A stretch of DNA of 64,000 nt from assembly GCF_016595245.1 (NCBI RefSeq), contig NZ_JAENHM010000095.1, positions 46,933-110,932 on the forward strand, read 5' to 3'. The notes beneath the pieces are model-generated. The model was not told where the DNA came from. It made no database searches and worked only from the letters and a program-made list of their open reading frames with translations. The position numbers and the translations under genes are program-made. This DNA comes from Azospirillum endophyticum (GTDB lineage: Bacteria; Pseudomonadota; Alphaproteobacteria; Azospirillales; Azospirillaceae). Positions 27,596-36,648 of the stretch are shown here, piece after piece (position 1 is the first letter of the stretch; every line of letters begins with the position of its first letter).

Positions 27596-30500
27596 ATGAC
27601 GGCCACGCAGACCGTTGAAATCAAAGGCAGCCCGGCCGTAGCGGCTCCGTTCGTCGGCCGTTCGATGCCGCGGGTGGAAGATGCCGCGCTGCTGACCGGC
27701 GTCGCCCGCTATGCCGACGATCTGCCGGTTAAGCCCGGCACCCTGCACGCCGCGATCCTGCGCTCGCCGCACGCCCATGCCGAGTTGCTGGGTATCGACA
27801 CCGCCGCCGCGCTGGCGGTTCCCGGCGTCGCCGCCGTAGTCACCGGGGCCGACGCCAAGCGTTATGCCAGCGCCTTCCTGGTCGGCATCCGCGCGCCGAT
27901 GGAGCATTGGTGCCTCGCCATCGACCGCGTGCGCCATGTCGGCGAACCGGTGGCGGTGGTGCTGGCCGACAGCCGCTATCTGGCGGAGGACGCGCTCGAC
28001 CGCATCGAGGTGCGCTATCGCCCGCTGCCGCCGGTGACCTCGATCGCCCAGGCATTGGAGGAAGGATCGGAGCCGCTGCATCCGGCGGTGGGCTCCAACC
28101 TCGTCAACAGCCGCAGCTTCCATTACGGCGATCCCGAGGCCGCCTTCGCCGGCGCCGCCCGCAGCGTGTCGGTCGAGGTCGAATATCCCCGCAACTCCTG
28201 CACCCCGATGGAGTGCTTCGTCGTCCTGGCCGATTACGACGCGGCCGAGGATGCCTACGAGGTGCTGTCGAACTTCTCCGGCCCCTTCGCCGTCCATCCG
28301 GTGATGGCGCGCGCGCTGAACGTGCCGGGATCGCGGCTGCGGCTGAAGACGCCGCCCCATTCCGGCGGCAGCTTCGGCAACAAGCAGGCGGTGTTCCCCT
28401 ATGTCGTGCTGATGGGGCTGTGCGCCCGCGTCGCCGGCCGGCCGGTGAAGTGGGTGGAGGACCGGCTGGAGCATCTGATGGCCGCCACCTCGGCCACCGC
28501 GCGCCGCATGCGCATCGACGCGGCGGTGGAGCCGGACGGCAGGGTGCTGGCGCTGCGGATGGAGCAGACCGAGGATTGCGGCGCCTATCTGCGGGCACCG
28601 GAGCCGGCCTCGCTCTACCGCAACCACGGCAACCTGACCGGTGCCTACGACATTCCGAATTTGGCGGTGACCAACCGCATCGTCGTCACCAACAAGACGC
28701 CGACCGGCCTCAACCGCGGCTTCGGCGGCGGGCAGCTCTATTACGGGCTGGAGCGGCTGATGAACCGGGTGGCGGCGGAGCTTGGGCTCGATCCGCTCGA
28801 CGTCATCCGCCGCAATCTGGTGGCGGCCGACGCCATGCCCTACCGCACCGCCTCGGGCGGGACGCTCGACAGCGGCGACTACCGCGCGACGCTGGAGCAG
28901 GCGGTGCGCGAGGGCGCGCTCGACGCGCTGAAGGCGCGGCGCAACGCCCTGCGGGCGGAGGGGCGGCTCTACGGCATCGGCTATGCCGCGGTGGTCGAGC
29001 CGTCGATCTCCAACATGGGCTACATCACCACCGTCCTGACCGCCGAGGACCGGCGCAAGGCCGGGCCGAAGAACGGGGCGCAGGCGACCGCCAGCGTCGC
29101 CGTCGACCCCACCGGCGGCGTCTCGGTGACGGTGGCCTCGGCTCCCCAGGGGCAGGGGCACCGCACCGTGCTGGCCCAGGTGGTGGCCGACGTCTTCGGT
29201 CTGCGCTTCGAGGACATCCGCGTCAACACCGACCTCGACACCGGCAAGGATGCCTGGTCGATCGCCTCGGGCAACTATTCCAGCCGCTTCGCCGGGGCGG
29301 TGGCGGGGGCGGCCCAGGTGGCGGCGACCCGGCTGCGCGGCCGCATGGCGGCGCTGGTCGCCGGGCAATTGAATTGCCGGGCCGACGATGTCCGCTTCGC
29401 CGGCGGCAGGGTCTTCTCCGATGCCAATCCGGACAACAGCCTGTCCTTCCCCCGCGTCGCCGCCGCCGGCCACTGGTCGCCCGGCACGTTGCCGGACGGG
29501 CAGGAGGCGGCGCTGCGCGAGACCGCCTTCTGGACGCCGGAGCCGCTGAAGGCGCCGACCGACGCCGACCACATCAACAGCTCGGCCTGTTACGGCTTCA
29601 TCTTCGATTTCTGCGGGGTCGAGATCGACCGGACGACGGGGGCGCTGCGGATCGACCGCTACGTCACCATGCACGATGCCGGCCGGCTGCTGAACCCGCT
29701 GCTGGTGGAGGGGCAGATCCTGGGCGGCTTCGCCCATGCCGTCGGCACCGCGCTGTACGAGGAATACGCCTATGGCGACGACGGCCGCTTCCTGTCCGGC
29801 ACCTTCGCCGACTATCTGGTGCCGACCGCCTGCGAAGTACCGGTTCCCGTCATCCTCCATCGCGAAAGCCCGTCGCCGGTGACGCCGCTCGGCGCCAAGG
29901 GGGTGGGGGAGGGGAACTGCATGAGCACCCCGGTCTGCCTCGCCAACGCGGTGGCGGATGCGTTGTCGGGATTGTCTGTGGCCGGCGTATCGGTGGACGG
30001 GCCGCCGTCCCTGCCGATCACCCCGGCCAAGCTGGCCGCGCTGATCCATCCGCCGGAACCGCCTCGTCCGGCGTCTGCGGCCGGCACGGGGGAAATTGCG
30101 AGGGAAACTCCGCCGCCGGCCGCTACCAAAGGCGGGCGCGGCCTGACCGGGGAGGGCAGCCGTGAAGTGCCGGCGACGCCGGAACAGGTCTGGGCCATCC
30201 TGCTCGATCCCAAGGAACTGGCGGCGCTGTTGCCCGGCTGCGAGGCGCTCGACCTCGTCGGTCCCAACGCCTACCGGGCGGAGGTCGTGGTCGGCATCGG
30301 CCCGGTGCGCGGCCGCTATACCGCGGAGGTCGCCTTGTCCGACCTCGACCCGCCCAAGGCGTTGACCCTGACCGGCAGCGGCACCAGCGCGCTCGGCTCG
30401 GGCAGCGGCACCGGGCACGTCACGCTGGAGCGCACCGCCGAGGGCACGCGCGTCACCTACCGCTACAGCGCGTCGGTCGGCGGCAAGGTCGCCGCGGTCG

Positions 30501-30658
30501 GCGGCCGGATGCTCGACAGCGCGTCGCGCCTGCTGATCGGCCAGTTCTTCGAGAAGCTGGTCGCCCGCGCCGGCGGTCCCACGGCTTCCGACGCCCGTCC
30601 TGCGCCGCCCCTGTCGCTTCTGGCGCGCTTGCTGCGCCTTCTGGGACTCAACCGATGA
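27596..30658 (+). CDS. molybdenum hydroxylase large subunit (xanthine dehydrogenase/CoxL type) fused to a CoxG domain
   Basis: This 1,020-residue catalytic subunit has the aldehyde-oxidase hammerhead domain at about residues 15-130. The Mo-cofactor domains contain PHSGGSFGNKQ (about 253), NRGFGGGQ (about 375), GQGHR (about 518) and the catalytic Glu in KGVGEGN (about 768). Residues of about 850-1005 form a separate SRPBCC domain like CoxG, joined by a Pro/Ala-rich linker. CoxG is normally a separate protein needed for enzyme maturation or membrane attachment. I chose the second ATG because GGAGG overlaps the first. It overlaps the FAD-subunit gene. Next to a CoA ligase, a 4-hydroxybenzoyl-CoA reductase-like role is possible but unproven. 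Confidence 0.9.
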   Translation: MTATQTVEIKGSPAVAAPFVGRSMPRVEDAALLTGVARYADDLPVKPGTLHAAILRSPHAHAELLGIDTAAALAVPGVAAVVTGADAKRYASAFLVGIRAPMEHWCLAIDRVRHVGEPVAVVLADSRYLAEDALDRIEVRYRPLPPVTSIAQALEEGSEPLHPAVGSNLVNSRSFHYGDPEAAFAGAARSVSVEVEYPRNSCTPMECFVVLADYDAAEDAYEVLSNFSGPFAVHPVMARALNVPGSRLRLKTPPHSGGSFGNKQAVFPYVVLMGLCARVAGRPVKWVEDRLEHLMAATSATARRMRIDAAVEPDGRVLALRMEQTEDCGAYLRAPEPASLYRNHGNLTGAYDIPNLAVTNRIVVTNKTPTGLNRGFGGGQLYYGLERLMNRVAAELGLDPLDVIRRNLVAADAMPYRTASGGTLDSGDYRATLEQAVREGALDALKARRNALRAEGRLYGIGYAAVVEPSISNMGYITTVLTAEDRRKAGPKNGAQATASVAVDPTGGVSVTVASAPQGQGHRTVLAQVVADVFGLRFEDIRVNTDLDTGKDAWSIASGNYSSRFAGAVAGAAQVAATRLRGRMAALVAGQLNCRADDVRFAGGRVFSDANPDNSLSFPRVAAAGHWSPGTLPDGQEAALRETAFWTPEPLKAPTDADHINSSACYGFIFDFCGVEIDRTTGALRIDRYVTMHDAGRLLNPLLVEGQILGGFAHAVGTALYEEYAYGDDGRFLSGTFADYLVPTACEVPVPVILHRESPSPVTPLGAKGVGEGNCMSTPVCLANAVADALSGLSVAGVSVDGPPSLPITPAKLAALIHPPEPPRPASAAGTGEIARETPPPAATKGGRGLTGEGSREVPATPEQVWAILLDPKELAALLPGCEALDLVGPNAYRAEVVVGIGPVRGRYTAEVALSDLDPPKALTLTGSGTSALGSGSGTGHVTLERTAEGTRVTYRYSASVGGKVAAVGGRMLDSASRLLIGQFFEKLVARAGGPTASDARPAPPLSLLARLLRLLGLNR

Positions 30659-31491
30659 AACCCGCCTCTTTCGATTATCTGCGGCCGGCGACGGTCGCCG
30701 ACGCGCTGGCGGCGCTGGCGGCCGGGGGCGACGACGCCCGGGTGATCGCCGGCGGCCAGTCGCTGATGCCGATGCTGAACATGCGGCTGGTCCAGCCGCG
30801 CCTGCTGATCGACCTCGGCCGGCTGGAGGAGTTGCGCACGCTGCGGGCGGAGGACGGCTGGCTGACCGTCGGCGCCGCCGTCACCCAGGCCGAGGTGCTG
30901 GCCCGCCCGACCCTGGCGCGGGAGGTACCGCTGCTGGCCGCCGCCCTGCCGTGGGTCGGCCATTTCCAGACCCGCAACCGTGGCACGCTCTGCGGCTCGG
31001 TCGCCCATGCCGATCCCAGCGCCGAGACGCCGCTCTGTCTGGTCGCCACCGGCGGCGAGGTGGTGCTGCGCAACCTGCGCCGCCGCCGCACCGTTGCCGC
31101 CGCCGATTTCTTCCTGGGGCCGCTGACCACGGTCAAGGCGGCGGACGAGATCGTCGAATGCGTCCGCTTTCCCTTGGCGAAGCCGGGCAGCGGCCATGCC
31201 TTCCGCGAGCAGTCGATGCGGCATGGCGATTTCGCCATCACCGCCTGCGCCGCCACGGTGGACGGGGAGCGCGCCAGCCTTGCCGTCGGCGGGGTCGCGG
31301 ACCGTCCGACGCTGCGGTCCTGGCCGCTCGTCGGCGGCGGGCTGCCGCCGGATCTCGACGATTCGCTGAACGCCTTCGCCTGGGATCTCGGCGGAGATGA
31401 CGACCAGCACGCCACCGCGCGCTACCGCCGCGACCTCGTCCGCCGGATCGGCCGCATTGTCCTTGAAGAGGCCCTGTCATGCCGCCGCTGA
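30655..31491 (+). CDS. molybdenum hydroxylase FAD-binding medium subunit (CoxM type)
   Basis: This 278-residue subunit passes electrons between the iron-sulfur protein and the final acceptor. FAD contacts are visible in VIAGGQSLMPMLNMRL at about residues 30-45 and TRNRGTLCGSVAHADPSAE at about 105-123. It lacks the extra cysteine-bearing insertion of 4-hydroxybenzoyl-CoA reductase beta subunits, which are near 324 residues, so it is closer to CO dehydrogenase or xanthine dehydrogenase medium subunits. Overlaps of 4 and 13 bases tie it to its neighbours. Confidence 0.92.
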   Translation: MKPASFDYLRPATVADALAALAAGGDDARVIAGGQSLMPMLNMRLVQPRLLIDLGRLEELRTLRAEDGWLTVGAAVTQAEVLARPTLAREVPLLAAALPWVGHFQTRNRGTLCGSVAHADPSAETPLCLVATGGEVVLRNLRRRRTVAAADFFLGPLTTVKAADEIVECVRFPLAKPGSGHAFREQSMRHGDFAITACAATVDGERASLAVGGVADRPTLRSWPLVGGGLPPDLDDSLNAFAWDLGGDDDQHATARYRRDLVRRIGRIVLEEALSCRR

Positions 31492-32018
31492 CCTCTCCCC
31501 ACACTCCGCCGATCCTGGCGGCCGAGACGCGACATGCCGTCTCCATCGTCCTGAACGGCAAGCCGCGCAGCGGACACGCCCATCCGCGCCTGCTGCTGAG
31601 CGATTTCCTGCGCCACGAGCTTGGCGCCCACGGCACCCGCGTCGGCTGCGAGCACGGCGTCTGTGGTGCCTGCACCGTCCGCATCGACGGCGTCGCCGCC
31701 CGTGCCTGCCTGACCCTGGCGGTCCAGGCCGACGGCCGGCGCATCGACACCGTCGAAGGGCTGGCGGAAGCCAACGAGGGGCGCATGACCGCGCTCCAGG
31801 AGGCCTTCCGCCGGCATCACGCCCTGCAATGCGGCTTCTGCACGGCCGGCATCCTGATGTCGCTGACCGATTACCTGAGCCGCAATCCCAAACCCACCGA
31901 AGAGGAGCTACGCGACATGCTGAGCGGCCATCTTTGCCGCTGCACCGGCTATGCCGGCATCGTCCGCGCCGTGATGGAGGTCACCGGCCAGACGGTGAAG
32001 GAGGTCGCCCATGTTTGA
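31479..32018 (+). CDS. molybdenum hydroxylase [2Fe-2S] small subunit
   Basis: This 179-residue subunit carries two [2Fe-2S] clusters. The plant-ferredoxin-type site is CEHGVCGACTV plus a later Cys, and the helical-bundle site is CGFCTAG with CRCTGY. The N-terminus has about 20 extra residues before the conserved VSIVLNGKPR. All eight cluster cysteines appear present. The gene overlaps the FAD-subunit gene by 13 bases and the CoA-ligase gene by 8 bases, giving the usual tight order large, medium, small. Confidence 0.94.
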   Translation: MPPLTSPHTPPILAAETRHAVSIVLNGKPRSGHAHPRLLLSDFLRHELGAHGTRVGCEHGVCGACTVRIDGVAARACLTLAVQADGRRIDTVEGLAEANEGRMTALQEAFRRHHALQCGFCTAGILMSLTDYLSRNPKPTEEELRDMLSGHLCRCTGYAGIVRAVMEVTGQTVKEVAHV

Positions 32019-33567
32019 CCTCGGCCGCAGCATCCTGGCCAGCGCGGAGCGCAGCCCCGACGCGGTCGCCATCGTCGACGGCGACCTGCGGCTGACCTAC
32101 GCGCAATGGCTGGAGCGCATCCGCCGGCTGGTCGGCGCCTTCGACCGGTTCGGCCTGCATCCCGGCGACCGCATCGCCACCGCGCTGCAGAACACGCACG
32201 AGATGGCGACCATCCATTGGGCCTGCCAGCTCGCCGGCATCGCCGTCGTGCCGCTGAATTGGCGGGTGAAGGCGGACGAGCTGGATTATTGCCTGCCCAA
32301 TGCCGAGGTGCGCGCCCTGTTCTATCAGGACGTGTCGGCCGACGCCGTCGGTGACTCCGCCGCCGCGCGGACGCTGCCCCGCATCGCGGTCGGTGGTGGC
32401 GGGCAGCAGGCCGACCACCGCTTCGCCGACCTTTTGGACAGCCAGCCGGTTCCGGCGCAGCCCCGCGCCACGGCGGAGCATGTCTCGCTGTTCCTCTATA
32501 CCTCCGGCACCACCGGCAAGCCCAAGGGCGTGCCGCGCCGCCACCGGACCGAGCGTGCCGCCGCGATCGCCCATGTCGCGCAGAACTGCTACCGCCGGGG
32601 CGAGCGCACGCTGGGCGTAATGCCGCTCTACCACACGATGGGGGTGCGCTCGCTGCTGGCGATGGCGCTGGTCGACGGCTGCTTCGTCTGCCTGCCGCGC
32701 TTCGACACGGCCCGAGCGCTCGACCTGATCGCGGCGGAGCGGCTGAGCTGCCTTTATCTGGTGCCGACGCTCTACCACGACCTGCTGGCCGACCCGAAAT
32801 TCGCTGGCACCGACGTGTCGTCGGTGCGCAAGCTGGGCTTCGCCGGGGCGTCGATGACCGACGGGCTGCTGAAGCGGCTGGACGCCGCCTTCCGGCCCGA
32901 GCTGTTCGTCAACCATTACGGCTCGTCGGAGATCTACACCTTCACCATCGACCAGAACGCGCCGGCCAAGCCGGGGTCGGCCGGCAAGGCGGCGCTGAAC
33001 CAGCGCATCCGCATCGTCCGCCTCGGCAGCTTCGATCCCGACGAGCGCGCCGCGGCCGGGGTCGAGGGGCAGATCGTCGCCGACCTGTCGGGCGACGAAT
33101 CCTTCGAAGGCTATTGGAAGCGGCCGGACGCCGACGCCAAGGCGCTGCATGCCGGCTGGTACTTCACCGGCGACATCGGCTTCCTCGACGCCGACGGCGA
33201 CCTGTTCGTCACCGGCCGGGTCGACGACATGATCATCACCGGCGGCGAGAACGTCTCGCCGGTCGAGATCGAAAGCGTGCTGTCCCTGCATGACGGCGTG
33301 CTGGAGGTGGCGGTGGCCGGCCTGCCCGACGAGCGCTGGGGCCAGCGGGTCGTCGCCTTCGTCAAGCGCACCCGCGGCGTCGAGGCGAAGGATCTCGACG
33401 ACCATTGCCGCACCTCCGGCCTCGCCAACTTCAAGCGCCCGCGCGAGTACGTCTTCCTTGACGAAATCCCGAAATCGCCGGTCGGCAAGATCCTGCGCCG
33501 CAAGCTGCAGGCCGGCGAATTCGCTCTCGAACACAGCCCGGCCGAACATAGCCCGACACTCTCCTGA
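32011..33567 (+). CDS. AMP-forming acyl/aryl-CoA ligase
   Basis: This 518-residue ligase activates a carboxylic acid to its CoA thioester. The P-loop-like motif is YTSGTTGKPKGVPRRH at about residues 164-179. The hinge and ATP motifs are WYFTGDIGFLDADG and GRVDDMIITGGENVSPVEIE, and the adenylation Lys is in SPVGKILRRK near the C-terminus. All are intact. It is coupled to the molybdoenzyme subunits and followed by a crotonase, which suggests that the acid formed upstream is processed as a CoA ester. Substrate specificity is not readable. Confidence 0.93.
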   Translation: MFDLGRSILASAERSPDAVAIVDGDLRLTYAQWLERIRRLVGAFDRFGLHPGDRIATALQNTHEMATIHWACQLAGIAVVPLNWRVKADELDYCLPNAEVRALFYQDVSADAVGDSAAARTLPRIAVGGGGQQADHRFADLLDSQPVPAQPRATAEHVSLFLYTSGTTGKPKGVPRRHRTERAAAIAHVAQNCYRRGERTLGVMPLYHTMGVRSLLAMALVDGCFVCLPRFDTARALDLIAAERLSCLYLVPTLYHDLLADPKFAGTDVSSVRKLGFAGASMTDGLLKRLDAAFRPELFVNHYGSSEIYTFTIDQNAPAKPGSAGKAALNQRIRIVRLGSFDPDERAAAGVEGQIVADLSGDESFEGYWKRPDADAKALHAGWYFTGDIGFLDADGDLFVTGRVDDMIITGGENVSPVEIESVLSLHDGVLEVAVAGLPDERWGQRVVAFVKRTRGVEAKDLDDHCRTSGLANFKRPREYVFLDEIPKSPVGKILRRKLQAGEFALEHSPAEHSPTLS

Positions 33568-33582
33568 ACCCAGCCTTCATCC

Positions 33583-34407
33583 ATGGAGTTTTCGACCGTG
33601 ACCCCCTATCGCTTCGACAGCACCGACCGCCTGCTCGCCGACCTCGACGGCTTCCGCGTGGAGATCGACGAGACCAAGGAACGCGCCGACATCGTGCTGC
33701 ACCGTCCGCCCTTCAACATCGTCAGCATGCTGCAGCGCGACCAGTTCAGCGCCGTGTTCGCGGCGCTGGACCGCGACCCCAAGGTGCGGGTGATCGTCCT
33801 GCGCGCCGAGGGCGAGAATTTCTCGTCCGGCGGCAACATCGCCGGCTTCATGGAGAAGTCGGCGGAGCATGTGTCGGAGCTGGCGGTCAACATCGCCGCG
33901 CCGGAGCGCTGCCGCAAGCCGGTGATCGCCCAGGTCCGCGGCTATTGCTTCGGCGTCGGCTTCGAGCTGTCGCTGGCCTGCGATTTCCGCATCGTGTCCG
34001 AGACCGCGCAGTTCGCCCTGCCGGAGATGCGCATCGGCATGATCCCCGGTTCCGGCGGGTCGGCCCGCCTGCTGCACATGATCGGCATCTGCCGGACCAA
34101 GGACATGGTGATGCGGGCCAAGCGCATCCCCGGCCGCCAGGCCGCCGATTGGGGCTTCGTCACCGACTGCGTCGCCGACGCCGAACTGGAAGCGACGGTC
34201 GCCGCCCTGGTCGACGAACTGCGCGGCTTCTCGCCGCTGGCCCAGCGCACCATCAAGGGCGTGCTGAACAGCGGCAACAACGTCTCGGTCAACGGCGCCA
34301 TCGAGATCGAGGGTCAGGCCTACGGCCGCCTGCGCGGTTCGGAGGACTTCAAGGAAGGCGTCGCCTCCTTCCACGAGAAGCGCAAGCCGGTCTTCAAAGG
34401 CAACTGA
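33583..34407 (+). CDS. enoyl-CoA hydratase/isomerase family protein
   Basis: This 274-residue crotonase-fold enzyme has the oxyanion segments NFSSGGNIAGF at about residue 82 and GYCFGVGFELSLACDF at about 120, then LPEMRIGMIPGSGG. The Glu residues of classical hydratases appear at ELSLA and PEMRIG. A GTG at 33598 is an alternative start; neither has a strong ribosome site. It closes the ligase transcription unit and is followed by a strong terminator. It may hydrate a dienoyl-CoA or act on a ring-derived CoA ester; this is inferred from position. Confidence 0.9.
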   Translation: MEFSTVTPYRFDSTDRLLADLDGFRVEIDETKERADIVLHRPPFNIVSMLQRDQFSAVFAALDRDPKVRVIVLRAEGENFSSGGNIAGFMEKSAEHVSELAVNIAAPERCRKPVIAQVRGYCFGVGFELSLACDFRIVSETAQFALPEMRIGMIPGSGGSARLLHMIGICRTKDMVMRAKRIPGRQAADWGFVTDCVADAELEATVAALVDELRGFSPLAQRTIKGVLNSGNNVSVNGAIEIEGQAYGRLRGSEDFKEGVASFHEKRKPVFKGN

Positions 34408-34440
34408 TCCCCGGCATTTCCGTCTCGGCACCGACTTCGA

Positions 34441-34475
34441 GCGCCCGCCATCCAACGAGCGGGCGCCGCCTTTTT
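34441..34475 (+). terminator. strong intrinsic terminator
   Basis: GCGCCCGC and GCGGGCGC form a perfect 8-bp stem around a 10-base loop, followed by CGCC and TTTTT. It lies 34 bases after the crotonase stop and separates the catabolic operon from the Liv-type importer. Confidence 0.88.
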
Positions 34476-34517
34476 CAAATTCCAGGCGCGGCATCGCGCC
34501 AGTGAGGGAGACCATCC

Positions 34518-35729
34518 ATGTCCAAGAACGCTCTTTTGAGGTCAGTCTACGCCCTGTCGCCGCTGCTGGCCCTGCTGGCGGCCCCGCTCGCGACCGCCGG
34601 GACGGCTGAGGCCGCCGATCCGATCCGCATCGGGGTGGTGACCCCGCTGTCGGGCACCTACGCGCCGATCGGCCAGCAGGTCCGCTGGGGCCTGGAACTG
34701 GCGACGAAGGAGGTCAACGCCGCCGGCGGCATCCTCGGCCGTCAGGTCGAACTGCTGTTCGAGGACGAGGAGGCCAATCCCGCCGTCGCCACCCAGAAGG
34801 CGGAGAAGCTGTTCCAGGTCAACAAGGTCGATTTCCTGACCGGCACCGTCAATTCCGGCTCGACCCTGGCGGTCGGGCAGCTCGCCGAGCGCAACGGCCG
34901 GCTGATCGCCACCACCGTGTCCTTCTCCGACGCCATCACCACCGACAAATGCTCGCCCAACGTCTTCCGGGTGAACGCGCGGGCGGGGCAGCAGTCGGCG
35001 GCGCTGGCGGAATGGCTGGCCAAGGACAAGCCGAAGGCCAAGGTCTACTACCTCGGCCCCGACTACGAGATGGGCCGTTCCACCGTCGCGGCTTTCAAGG
35101 CGGCGGCGGAGAAGACCGGCGCGCAATCGACCGGCGAAGTCTTCGCGCCGCTCGGCAGCAAGGATTACTCGCAGTATTTCGGCCAGCTCCGCGCCGCCCG
35201 CCCCAGCGTGCTCTACACCTCCACCGCCGGCAACGACACCGTGCGGCTGCTGACGCAGATGGGCGAATACGGGCTGCTGCGCAACCTGACCATCGTCGGC
35301 GCGTCGGGCACCGTCACCGCCCAGAACATCGGCGCCATCGGCAAGGCGGCCGACGGCTTCGTCACCGGCGTCGGTTATTCGGCGGAGCTGGCGACGCCTG
35401 AGAACCAGGCCTTCGTCGCCGCCTTCCGCAAGGAATACAACACGGCCCCCGACCTCTACGGCGCCGACAGCTACGGCCTGATCGGTTTCTTCAAGGCGGC
35501 GGTCGAGAAGGCCGGCGGCACCGACACCGACGCGCTGCGCAAGGCGATGGAAGGCCTGAGCTGGAGCACGCCGCAGGGAGCCAAGACCATGCGGGCCGGC
35601 GACCATCAGGCGATCCAGGACATGTACGCCGTGCGCATCGCGGCGGACGGCAGCAGCACCCGCTTCGACGTCGTCGGCACCGTTCCGGGCGACGCCGCCA
35701 TCGGGCCGGACCAGTGCACCCGCTTCTGA
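34518..35729 (+). CDS. branched-chain amino acid/aromatic acid-type substrate-binding protein (LivK family)
   Basis: This 403-residue periplasmic protein has a signal peptide that ends near AGTAEAAD, at about residue 34. The mature part starts IRIGVVTPLSGTYAPIGQQ, the type I LivK fold, and continues with LELATKEVNAAGGILGRQVE. It is the first gene of a complete five-gene Liv-type importer. Many Liv systems beside catabolic genes import aromatic acids rather than leucine, so uptake of the substrate degraded upstream is likely. GGGAGA lies 6 bases before the ATG. Confidence 0.93.
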   Translation: MSKNALLRSVYALSPLLALLAAPLATAGTAEAADPIRIGVVTPLSGTYAPIGQQVRWGLELATKEVNAAGGILGRQVELLFEDEEANPAVATQKAEKLFQVNKVDFLTGTVNSGSTLAVGQLAERNGRLIATTVSFSDAITTDKCSPNVFRVNARAGQQSAALAEWLAKDKPKAKVYYLGPDYEMGRSTVAAFKAAAEKTGAQSTGEVFAPLGSKDYSQYFGQLRAARPSVLYTSTAGNDTVRLLTQMGEYGLLRNLTIVGASGTVTAQNIGAIGKAADGFVTGVGYSAELATPENQAFVAAFRKEYNTAPDLYGADSYGLIGFFKAAVEKAGGTDTDALRKAMEGLSWSTPQGAKTMRAGDHQAIQDMYAVRIAADGSSTRFDVVGTVPGDAAIGPDQCTRF

Positions 35730-35754
35730 GGACGCTTCCAAGGAGCCGCCGCCC

Positions 35755-36648
35755 ATGGCCGAACTCATCGACTATCTGCAATTCGTCCTGGCGCCGCAGG
35801 CGCTGAACGGTCTGTCGCTCGGGGTTGCCGTCGTCCTGATGGCGCTGGGCCTGACCATCATCTTCGGGCTGCTCGACGTCATCAACATGGCCCATGGCGA
35901 GTTCTACGCCGTGGGCGCCTTCCTGGCGCTGACCCTGGCCGGGCTGGGCGTCGGGTTCTGGGCGCTGCTGGTGCTGGTGCCGTTGCTGATGCTGCCGATC
36001 GGCTGGCTGGCCGAGCGCTGGCTGATCGCCCGGGTCTTCCACAGCCGCGACCGCCACATCCTGACCCTGCTGCTGACCTTCGGGCTGGGCATGATCATGG
36101 AAGACCTGCTGAAGCTGGTCTACGGCCCCAACACCCAGCGGCCGGAGAACCCGATCGAGGGCGGCACCGAGATCCTCGGCATGTTCCTGCCCAATTACCG
36201 GCTGTTCCTGATCGGCTTCGGCCTCGCGCTGATCGCCGCGGTCTGGCTGGTGGTCTTCCGCACCGGGCTCGGCGCCATGGTGCGGGCGGCGGCCTTCGAC
36301 AAGGACATGGCCTCGTCGCTGGGCGTGCCGGTGCGCCGGGTCTATGCCGGCACCTTTGCCTTCGGGGTGGCGCTGGCCGGGCTGTCCGGCGTGCTGCTGG
36401 CGCCGATCTATTCGGTGTTCCCGACCATGGGGCGCGACTTCATCCTGATGGCCTTCACCGTGGTGATCGTCGGCGGCATGGGATCGATCCAGGGGGCGGT
36501 CGTCGCCGGCCTGCTGCTGACCCAGGTGCAGGCGCTCTCCAGCCTCTACATCTCGCCGGTCTGGTCCGACCCGCTGGTGTTCGGGATCATGGTGCTGGTT
36601 TTGATGGTCCGGCCGCAGGGCCTGTTCGGGAGGCTCGGACATGCCTGA
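35755..36648 (+). CDS. livH: Liv-type ABC permease, LivH
   Basis: This 297-residue inner-membrane permease has about eight hydrophobic segments, opening with LNGLSLGVAVVLMALGLTIIF. The cytoplasmic loop and the late IVGGMGSIQGAVVAGLLL segment are typical of LivH. It follows the binding protein by 25 bases with an AAGGAG site and overlaps livM by 8 bases. Together with LivM it forms the channel. Confidence 0.93.
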   Translation: MAELIDYLQFVLAPQALNGLSLGVAVVLMALGLTIIFGLLDVINMAHGEFYAVGAFLALTLAGLGVGFWALLVLVPLLMLPIGWLAERWLIARVFHSRDRHILTLLLTFGLGMIMEDLLKLVYGPNTQRPENPIEGGTEILGMFLPNYRLFLIGFGLALIAAVWLVVFRTGLGAMVRAAAFDKDMASSLGVPVRRVYAGTFAFGVALAGLSGVLLAPIYSVFPTMGRDFILMAFTVVIVGGMGSIQGAVVAGLLLTQVQALSSLYISPVWSDPLVFGIMVLVLMVRPQGLFGRLGHA

